DNA of 36,497 nucleotides. Source: Xanthobacteraceae bacterium (GTDB lineage: Bacteria > Pseudomonadota > Alphaproteobacteria > Rhizobiales > Xanthobacteraceae). Where the stretch lies: contig JAIERI010000057.1 of NCBI GenBank assembly GCA_019747015.1, forward strand, positions 1 through 36,497, in the 5' to 3' direction. Below, in pieces: positions 27,571 to 34,193 of this stretch (the stretch's first letter is position 1; every line of letters begins with the position of its first letter). Under the pieces are notes generated by a model. That model did not search any database. It was not told the origin of the DNA and was given only the letters and a program-made list of their open reading frames with translations. Position numbers and translations under genes: made by a program.

Positions 27571-27639
27571 GTTGTGCGGAACTTAAGACATATGCCGATG
27601 TTTGGAGTATCGTGTGATGAACTACACCGGTGAAGGCGG

Positions 27640-27870
27640 ATGATGAAAAATATCTACCTACTTGTTGTCGCGTTCTTGCCGCTAGTTGCTTGCGATATGA
27701 CCTCAACGCCCGCCTCCGCCCGTGGCGGCGGGCCCAACCAATCGAACTGGGCGGGCTATCAGCGGCGGCTCGTGGAGTCGCGCAGCCAGCTCGGCACGAC
27801 GCAGCCTTACACCACGCCGCCGTCGGCCTATCCCGGCAAGAAGTGGCGCAAGCGCGGCAAGCGCAAATGA
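27640..27870 (+). CDS. Small putative lipoprotein
   Basis: MKNIYLLVVAFLPLVACDM lipobox-like LVAC; basic C-terminus KKWRKRGKRK. Confidence 0.6.
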   Translation: MMKNIYLLVVAFLPLVACDMTSTPASARGGGPNQSNWAGYQRRLVESRSQLGTTQPYTTPPSAYPGKKWRKRGKRK

Positions 27871-27873
27871 CAT

Positions 27874-27945
27874 TGTCATTGCCGGACTTGATCCGGCAAT
27901 CATCTTTTAAAATGATGGATGCCCGGGTCGAGCCCGGGCATGACA
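27874..27945. repeat. REP-like double-hairpin palindromic intergenic element
   Basis: attgccgga-cttga-tccggcaat (27878-27900) and atgcccggg-tcgag-cccgggcat (27919-27941), bounded by tgtcat/atgaca inverted ends. Confidence 0.85.
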
Positions 27946-27977
27946 CAGTTGAGATAGCCTTTCAAAATCGCGCAGCC

Positions 27978-28078
27978 AAATCGCCGCGCTCCGGCTTCGC
28001 TGTCTGCGCGATCTGGGCTCTATAAAGTGTCAGCGGCTTTGCCCCGGTGAGATTGCCGCAGGCATCGAAATTGTTCGC
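27978..28078 (-). pseudogene. Decayed duplicate of the serine protease 3' end
   Basis: Minus-strand translation ANNFDACGNLTGAKPLTLYRAQIAQTAKP matches ANNSDGCGGLTGITPLTLYKDWIVQTARS of the intact protease. Confidence 0.85.
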
Positions 28079-28154
28079 ATGCTTCGAATCCACGGATAGA
28101 AATTATCCCGCTGCTCCCCTAAGGTGCCCGTCATTATTGGGGGAGATATTGCGA

Positions 28155-28538
28155 ATGTTACAGGAAAAGGCGCTTGCGCGCGCGAAAGCCGGCACCGGAG
28201 CTGCAATCGATTTTTCGGGGACCTGGATAAACGAGCTTAAATCCGAAGCCGTTCTGGTCCAGGCCAACAATGTGCTTTCAGGGACGTATCTGAGCGCTGT
28301 CAGCAGCGACGGAACGCAAACCACCGGCGATCTTCAAGGTTATATCGACGGCGATCTTATTTCCTTTGTGGTCCACTGGCGCAATTTTCAGGCAATCACC
28401 GCATGGGTCGGGCAATTGGATCCGGCAGCACCGAAGGAAACGATCAACACGTTGTGGCAGATGACAAAGCAGGTTTCGGCTGGCGACGAGTGGGCATCGA
28501 TCAACGCCGGGGCCGATTACTTCACGCGAAAGCCCTAA
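28155..28538 (+). CDS. Avidin/streptavidin-family biotin-binding protein
   Basis: DFSGTWINELKSEAVLVQANNVLSGTYLSAVSS...VVHWRNFQAITAWVGQLDP...INTLWQMTKQVSAGDEWASINAGADYFTRKP; GGGGGAG RBS at 28138. Confidence 0.92.
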   Translation: MLQEKALARAKAGTGAAIDFSGTWINELKSEAVLVQANNVLSGTYLSAVSSDGTQTTGDLQGYIDGDLISFVVHWRNFQAITAWVGQLDPAAPKETINTLWQMTKQVSAGDEWASINAGADYFTRKP

Positions 28539-29296
28539 ATCGCCGCGCCCCAGCTGCGCGCGGTCTGCACGATCCAGTCCTTGTAAAGCGTCAGCGGCGT
28601 GATGCCGGTGAGGCCGCCGCAGCCGTCGGAATTATTGGCGCCGGTCGACCAGCTCACCACGCCGACGATCACGCTGCGCCCGTCCTGATCTTCGAACGCC
28701 GGCGCGCCGGAATCGCCGGTGCAGCCGCCCATGCCCGCGCGCTTGTTTTGCGTGAGCGGATCGACCAGGCGGATCTGCAGCATGCCGGGCTGGCCGGTGA
28801 CGGCGAGCGCCGCTGCGCGCACGGTGCCGACATCGTCGCCGGTCGATGAAGTGACGCCGACGCCCGCGACGGTGAAATGCGCGCCAAGAGTCACGGGCAG
28901 GCGCGGCGCGCCGAGCGGCGCGGGCGCTTTCGCGGGAACGGCGGAGGGCAGTCGCAGCAGCGCGACATCGGCGGTGGCGCGATGCGCCGCCATCGCCTGC
29001 GCGTTGTATTGCGGATGGGTCAGCACGCTCTGCGCGGTCAGAAGTCTTGGCGGCGTGGTGGTGTTATCGATCACGCGATAGGACGTACCGGGCGAGATGC
29101 AATGCGCGGCGGTGAGCACGATATTCGCCGCGATCAGCGATCCCGAGCAAACATTGCCGCGCGAGCCGGTGATCGTGACCACGGCGCGCGCCACGGATTC
29201 GCTCGGCGCCGAACGGCTGCCGGTGATGGCGAGCGCGGGCGCCGTCAGTATGGCGCTGATTGCACACATAACAATGAGACGAGGCCACTGCGTCAT
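28535..29296 (-). CDS. Secreted trypsin-like serine protease
   Basis: Signal peptide MTQWPRLIVMCAISAILTAPALA; VLTAAHCIS (His), TADVALLRL (Asp), GGCTGDSGAPAF (Ser). Confidence 0.93.
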   Translation of the reverse strand: MTQWPRLIVMCAISAILTAPALAITGSRSAPSESVARAVVTITGSRGNVCSGSLIAANIVLTAAHCISPGTSYRVIDNTTTPPRLLTAQSVLTHPQYNAQAMAAHRATADVALLRLPSAVPAKAPAPLGAPRLPVTLGAHFTVAGVGVTSSTGDDVGTVRAAALAVTGQPGMLQIRLVDPLTQNKRAGMGGCTGDSGAPAFEDQDGRSVIVGVVSWSTGANNSDGCGGLTGITPLTLYKDWIVQTARSWGAAI

Positions 29297-29350
29297 TCCG
29301 CAGCATGAGCCTTCGCGCGCCGGTTTTGTCAACTGAAAGAGACGTGAATC

Positions 29351-29920
29351 ATGTCCGCCATACTTTTGACCGGGCCTGCAAGCGAGCCGCTGTCGCTCAC
29401 CGAGGCCAAGGATTTTCTGCGCGTCGAGCATGATGACGACGACAGCGTGATCGCGGCGCTGATCGGCGCGGCGCGTAACCATGTCGAGGCGCTCACGCGG
29501 CTGGGCCTGATGATGCAGACATGGCGCATCGTTCTCGATCGCTGGCCGGAGCAGGGACGGATCAAGCCCCGGCTGGGTCCGCTGCAATCGCTCGCCGCCG
29601 CACGGGTTTATAATGAGGCGAATGTCGCCAGCGTGGTCGATACCGGGCGCTTTGTGATCGATCGGGCTGCGGGCACGATCGCCGCGCCGTGCTGGTCGCT
29701 GCCGCCGCCTGGCCGCGCGGTGGCCGGCATCGAGCTGGATGTCGCGATCGGTTTTGGCGCGGCGTCCACCGACATGCCGCAGGTTTTGCTGCAGGCGATC
29801 CGCATGCTGGTCGCGCACTGGTATGAGAACCGCAGCCTCGTCACCATCGGTTCGAGCGTAGCGATGCTGCCGCCGAGCGTGAACGCGATGATCTCGTCGT
29901 ATCGAGTGATGTCATTATGA
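29351..29920 (+). CDS. Head-tail connector protein (GTA g6)
   Basis: PLSLTEAKDFLRVEHDDDDSVIAALIGAARNHVEALT...VLLQAIRMLVAHWYENR. Confidence 0.9.
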   Translation: MSAILLTGPASEPLSLTEAKDFLRVEHDDDDSVIAALIGAARNHVEALTRLGLMMQTWRIVLDRWPEQGRIKPRLGPLQSLAAARVYNEANVASVVDTGRFVIDRAAGTIAAPCWSLPPPGRAVAGIELDVAIGFGAASTDMPQVLLQAIRMLVAHWYENRSLVTIGSSVAMLPPSVNAMISSYRVMSL

Positions 29921-30237
29921 TTGACCCGGGACAATTGAAAACGCGGCTGGTTCTTCAGCAGCCGGTGGAGACGCCGGACGATCAGGGCGGCGTGGTCCGC
30001 ACCTGGACCGCTTTCGCTACCGTGTGGGCGCAGGTGACGCCGCTGGCCGCGCGCAACAGCGTCGAAGCGGATGCTGACGGTGCGACGCAAAATTATCGCA
30101 TCGTGATGCGCGGCAATTTTAGCCTGACACTGGCGCATCGTCTTCTCGACGGCGCGCGCATCTACACTATTGATGCAATCCGTGACCGTGACGACCGCCG
30201 CTTTCTCGACATCGACGCGCATCTGCGCATCAGCTAA
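29917..30237 (+). CDS. Phage head closure protein (GTA g7)
   Basis: MIDPGQLKTRLVLQQPVETPDDQGGVVRTWTAFATVWAQVTPL; ATGA overlap with g6. Confidence 0.9.
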   Translation: MIDPGQLKTRLVLQQPVETPDDQGGVVRTWTAFATVWAQVTPLAARNSVEADADGATQNYRIVMRGNFSLTLAHRLLDGARIYTIDAIRDRDDRRFLDIDAHLRIS

Positions 30238-30252
30238 TTCAGAGACATTCAC

Positions 30253-30663
30253 ATGACGATGGCCAACGTGGCGCTGCGCGCTGCGATCCATGACGCGCTG
30301 GTGCATGACAGTGCGCTGACTTCGGTGCTCGGCGGTGCGAGTGTCTATGATGAAGTGCCGCGCAACGCGGCGTTTCCATATGTCACACTCGGCGAGCTGC
30401 GGCTGAGCGACATCTCCGGTGACGGCGGCCTGACGCAGGAACATCAACTGACGCTGCACGCCTGGTCGCGCAAGGGCGGCCACCGCGAGGCGCACGCGAT
30501 CACCGGCGCGCTGCTTGCGGCACTCGACGATGCGCCGCTGTCCCCTGACGGCCAGCGCCTCGTCAATTTGCGATTTTCCATCGCCGACATCCGCCGCGAA
30601 AGTGACGGCAAGACCTATCACGCACTGGTGCGCTTTCGCGCCGTGACCGAACCGTTGTCCTGA
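30253..30663 (+). CDS. DUF3168 tail completion protein (GTA g8)
   Basis: ALRAAIHDALVHDSALTSVLGGASVYDEVPRNAAFPYVTLGE. Confidence 0.9.
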   Translation: MTMANVALRAAIHDALVHDSALTSVLGGASVYDEVPRNAAFPYVTLGELRLSDISGDGGLTQEHQLTLHAWSRKGGHREAHAITGALLAALDDAPLSPDGQRLVNLRFSIADIRRESDGKTYHALVRFRAVTEPLS

Positions 30664-30674
30664 AGGAGAAAATA

Positions 30675-31082
30675 ATGGGCGCGCAAAAGGGCAAGGACCT
30701 TCTGCTCAAGATGAACGACGGCATCAGCTTCATCACTGTTGCTGGCCTGCGAAGCCGTAAGATCGCGTTCAACGCCGAGACGGTCGATGTGACGCACGCA
30801 GAGTCGGCCGATCGCTGGCGCGAGTTGCTCGAAGGCGCGGGTGTCAAGCGTGCCTCGATCTCCGGTCGCGGGTTGTTCAAGGATGCCTCATCCGACGCGC
30901 TGGTGCGCCAGATCTTCTTCGATGGCGAAGTGACACCATGCCAGGTCGTGGTGCCGGCCTTCGGCACCATCGAGGGACCGTTCCAGATTTCGAGCCTTGA
31001 ATTTTCCGGCGAGCACAATGGCGAAGTGACGTTCGACATCGGTCTTGAATCCGCCGGCGCGCTGACGTTCACCTCCCTTTGA
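30675..31082 (+). CDS. Phage major tail protein, TP901-1-like (GTA g9)
   Basis: MGAQKGKDLLLKMNDGISFITVAGLRSRKIAFNAETVDVTHAES. Confidence 0.92.
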   Translation: MGAQKGKDLLLKMNDGISFITVAGLRSRKIAFNAETVDVTHAESADRWRELLEGAGVKRASISGRGLFKDASSDALVRQIFFDGEVTPCQVVVPAFGTIEGPFQISSLEFSGEHNGEVTFDIGLESAGALTFTSL

Positions 31083-31092
31083 GGCCGAGATT

Positions 31093-31419
31093 ATGCCCAA
31101 CATTTATCGCGGCGAGATCGAAGCCGAGCTTGGCGGCGAGCGGCGCACGCTGGTGCTGACCCTCGGCGCGCTCGCTGAACTTGAATCCGCGTTCGGCGCC
31201 GACGACCTGATGGCGTTGGCCGAGCGTTTCGGCTCCGGCCGCGTCTCGGCGCGCGATTTGATCCGCATTATCGCGGCGGGTCTTCGCGGGGCGGGTTTGA
31301 ATATCAGCGATGACGAAGTGGCTGCGATGCTGGTTGAGGGCGGCGCATCCGGTTATGTGCGGATCGCCGCTGAACTCATCGCCGCGACCTTCGACGACAA
31401 ACAAGTGAGTTCACAATGA
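31093..31419 (+). CDS. GTA g10 family protein
   Basis: RGEIEAELGGERRTLVLTLGALAELESAFGADDLMALAERF. Confidence 0.9.
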   Translation: MPNIYRGEIEAELGGERRTLVLTLGALAELESAFGADDLMALAERFGSGRVSARDLIRIIAAGLRGAGLNISDDEVAAMLVEGGASGYVRIAAELIAATFDDKQVSSQ

Positions 31420-31610
31420 AGCCGTTTCCGTGGGCGCAGGCGATCGGGTTCGGGCTCGGTGTGCTGCGGCTGCCGCCAGCGCATTTCTGGGCGATGACGC
31501 CGCGCGAACTGGCCTTCGCCATCGCCGCGGTTCGCGGGCCTGCACGCGAGCCGATCGACCGCGCTTCGCTGGATGAATTGATGTCACGTTTTCCGGATGC
31601 CTCAAGATGA
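31416..31610 (+). CDS. Phage tail assembly chaperone-like small protein (GTA g10.1)
   Basis: MKPFPWAQAIGFGLGVLRLPPAHFWAMTPRELAFAI; ATGA overlaps on both sides. Confidence 0.88.
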   Translation: MKPFPWAQAIGFGLGVLRLPPAHFWAMTPRELAFAIAAVRGPAREPIDRASLDELMSRFPDASR

Positions 31611-32197
31611 GCGACACCACCACCAGCCTCGGCGATACGTCACGTACCGTCGACAGCCTTGCGCTGAAAACGCGCGATCTGGAGCTGACCGCCAGCAGCT
31701 TCTCGCGCGCGATGACGCAGGCCTTCGCGGTCTCGATCACCGGCGGCAAGCAGTTCGACGATGTGCTGAAATCGCTGACGCTGCGTCTGTCAAGCATGTC
31801 GATCAATCTCGCATTGAAACCGGTCCAGGCCGGCATCGCCGGCGGCCTCAATAGCCTGATCTCCGGTCTCACCGGGACGAGCGGCGGCGGCACGCCGAAC
31901 TTCGCCGCGGCGGCCGGTGCGATCAAGCCGTTCGCGTCGGGCGGGGTGATCGGCGCGCCGGCTTATTTTCCGCTGATGCAGGGCGGCGTTGGTCTCGCCG
32001 GGGAAGCGGGGCCGGAAGCGATCATGCCGCTGCGGCGCGGACCGGACGGACGTCTCGGAGTCGCGGGCGCCGGCGGCGGCGTCAGCAACGTCACCATCCA
32101 GATCGCGACCCCGGACCCCGGCAGCTTCCGCCGTTCGGAAAGCTACATCACCGGCCAGATCGCGCGCGCGGTGGTGCGCGGCCAGCGCAGCATGTGA
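31607..32197 (+). CDS. Short tail tape measure protein (GTA g11)
   Basis: KQFDDVLKSLTLRLSSMSINLALKPVQAGIAGGL...GLAGEAGPEAIMPLRRGPDGRLGV. Confidence 0.9.
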   Translation: MSDTTTSLGDTSRTVDSLALKTRDLELTASSFSRAMTQAFAVSITGGKQFDDVLKSLTLRLSSMSINLALKPVQAGIAGGLNSLISGLTGTSGGGTPNFAAAAGAIKPFASGGVIGAPAYFPLMQGGVGLAGEAGPEAIMPLRRGPDGRLGVAGAGGGVSNVTIQIATPDPGSFRRSESYITGQIARAVVRGQRSM

Positions 32198-32203
32198 CCT
32201 GAT

Positions 32204-32836
32204 ATGACGAGCTTCCACGAAATCCTTTTCCCGCTCGACATCGCGCTGAAAAGCGCGGGCGGCCCGGAGCGCAAGACCGAGATCGTCACCTTCGGCTCCG
32301 GGCGCGAACAGCGCAACGCGCGGTGGGCGCATTCGCGCCGCCGCTATGATGCGGGCTACGGCGTGAAAACGTTCGACGCTCTGCAGCAGGTGGTGGCGTT
32401 TTTCGAAGAGCGGCGCGGACAGCTCTATGGCTTTCGCTGGCGCGACCGGCTCGATCATTCCTCATCATCCGGGAGTGTCACGCCACTGGATCAGTTGCTC
32501 GGCACCGGCGATGGCACGAACGCAAGTTTTCAGCTCATCAAAACCTATGGCGGCCTCTACGCACCTTATGCGCGGCCCATCGCCAAGCCGGTGCCGGGCA
32601 GCGTGCGAGTCGCGGTCGCGGGCACGGAGGTGCCGGGCGAAAATTTCTCCTGCGACACGACAACCGGCCTTGTCACCTTTGCGGCGGGACATGCTCCCCC
32701 GCCGGGTGCGGCGGTGACGGCGGGTTTCACCTTCGACGTGCCGGTGCGGTTCGACACCGATTATCTCGAAGTCGATCTCTCTGCGTTTGCCGCCGGCGCA
32801 ATTCCGAAGATCCCTCTGGTCGAGATCAAGGCGTAA
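32204..32836 (+). CDS. DUF2460 family protein (GTA g12)
   Basis: FHEILFPLDIALKSAGGPERKTEIVTFGSGREQRNARW...GFRWRDRLDHSS. Confidence 0.93.
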   Translation: MTSFHEILFPLDIALKSAGGPERKTEIVTFGSGREQRNARWAHSRRRYDAGYGVKTFDALQQVVAFFEERRGQLYGFRWRDRLDHSSSSGSVTPLDQLLGTGDGTNASFQLIKTYGGLYAPYARPIAKPVPGSVRVAVAGTEVPGENFSCDTTTGLVTFAAGHAPPPGAAVTAGFTFDVPVRFDTDYLEVDLSAFAAGAIPKIPLVEIKA

Positions 32837-32844
32837 GCAAAATC

Positions 32845-33735
32845 ATGAGAAACATTCCTTCCGCGCTTCAGACCAAACTCGACAGCGGCGTGACCATGCT
32901 GGCGAATTGCTGGACCCTCACGCGCCGCGACGGCGCCATGCAAGGCTTTACCGATCACGACGAGGATATTCTCGTCGACTCGATTCCCTGCCGTGCAGGC
33001 ACCGGCTTCACCGCGTCCGAAGCCATAAGCCGTTTCGATCTGTCGGTCGATGGCGCGGAAATCTCCGGCGCGCTGGCGGATGATTCGTTGAGCGAAGCCG
33101 ATCTCGCGGCGGGCCGTTACGATGTGGCCAGGGTCGACACCTGGCTGGTGGACTGGAGCGATCCGTCGCTGAAAGTGCTGATCGCTCGCAGCACGCTGGG
33201 CGAGGTCAAGCGCGAAGGCGAGGCCTTCACCGCCGAACTGCGGTGTCTTGCGGATTCTCTGTCGCAGGACAGCGGGCGTCTTTACACCGCACGCTGCAAC
33301 GCGGATCTTGGCGATGCGCGCTGCACGATTGATCTGGCCGCCACGGGGCGTCATGGCGCGGGCAGCGTCACCCGTGTCGATTCCACGTCGGTCGTCATTG
33401 TTGATGGCTTGTCATTTTTTGCTGAAGGCGTGTTCACCGCAGGCCGTCTGGTCTGGACCGGCGGAGCGAATGCAGGCCTCGCCATCGAGATCAAGGATCA
33501 CCGCATCGCGCTGGGAGAGGTGCGGCTGTCGCTGTGGCAGGCGACGCCGGAATCCATTTCAATTGGCGATACTTTCACGCTGACGGCGGGATGCGACAAG
33601 CAGTTCACGACCTGCCGCGATCGCTTCGCCAACGGTGTCAACTTTCGCGGCTTTCCACAAATTCCCGGCAATGATTTCGTCGTTGCCGCGCCTGATCCCG
33701 GCGCGGCCAATGATGGCGGCTCGAAGTCGTCGTAA
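32845..33735 (+). CDS. DUF2163 family protein (GTA g13)
   Basis: MRNIPSALQTKLDSGVTMLANCWTLTRRDGAMQGFTDHDEDI...GCDKQFTTCRDRFANGVNFRGFPQIPGND. Confidence 0.93.
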   Translation: MRNIPSALQTKLDSGVTMLANCWTLTRRDGAMQGFTDHDEDILVDSIPCRAGTGFTASEAISRFDLSVDGAEISGALADDSLSEADLAAGRYDVARVDTWLVDWSDPSLKVLIARSTLGEVKREGEAFTAELRCLADSLSQDSGRLYTARCNADLGDARCTIDLAATGRHGAGSVTRVDSTSVVIVDGLSFFAEGVFTAGRLVWTGGANAGLAIEIKDHRIALGEVRLSLWQATPESISIGDTFTLTAGCDKQFTTCRDRFANGVNFRGFPQIPGNDFVVAAPDPGAANDGGSKSS

Positions 33736-33752
33736 AATCTGGACTCTATCTC

Positions 33753-34193
33753 ATGACTTCACCACTCACACGCGCCGCCGTCGTCGCGGAGGCGCGCGGC
33801 TGGATCGGCACGCGCTACCGCCATCAAGGCTCGTTCAAGGGCGTCGGCTGCGACTGCCTCGGGCTGGTGCGCGGCGTCTGGCGCAACTGCGTCGGCAGTG
33901 AACCGGAAATGCCGCCGCCTTACGCGCCGGACTGGGCCGAAGCGCGGGGCGAGGAAACGCTGGCGCAGGCGGCGTTGCGTCATCTTGAGCCGGTCGCATG
34001 TGACGAGATCGGTGGCGGCGACGTGCTGCTGTTTCGCTGGCGCGAAGGCTTCGTCGCCAAGCATGCGGCGATTGCGACTTTCGACGGCACCATGATCCAC
34101 GCTCATGACGGCGCGGCGGTGTGCGAGGTTGCGTTGTCGCCCTGGTGGCGGCGGCGGCTCGCCTATGCGTTTCGATTTCCCGGAGTGGATTGA
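33753..34193 (+). CDS. NlpC/P60 family peptidase (GTA g14)
   Basis: ARGWIGTRYRHQGSFKGVGCDCLGLVRGVW; HAAIATFDGTMIHAHDG. Confidence 0.92.
   Translation: MTSPLTRAAVVAEARGWIGTRYRHQGSFKGVGCDCLGLVRGVWRNCVGSEPEMPPPYAPDWAEARGEETLAQAALRHLEPVACDEIGGGDVLLFRWREGFVAKHAAIATFDGTMIHAHDGAAVCEVALSPWWRRRLAYAFRFPGVD

Noticed and set aside
28047-28154. N-terminal extension of the avidin ORF
   Set aside because: Overlaps the protease remnant, lacks signal-peptide character, and the RBS supports ATG 28155.
28535-29818. Full 427 aa extent of the protease ORF
   Set aside because: The upstream extension lacks protein-like features and overlaps g6; the signal peptide at MTQWPRLIVM places the start at 29296.
29608-30621. 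337 aa minus-strand ORF
   Set aside because: Antisense across g6, g7 and g8, all of which have phage-family signatures.
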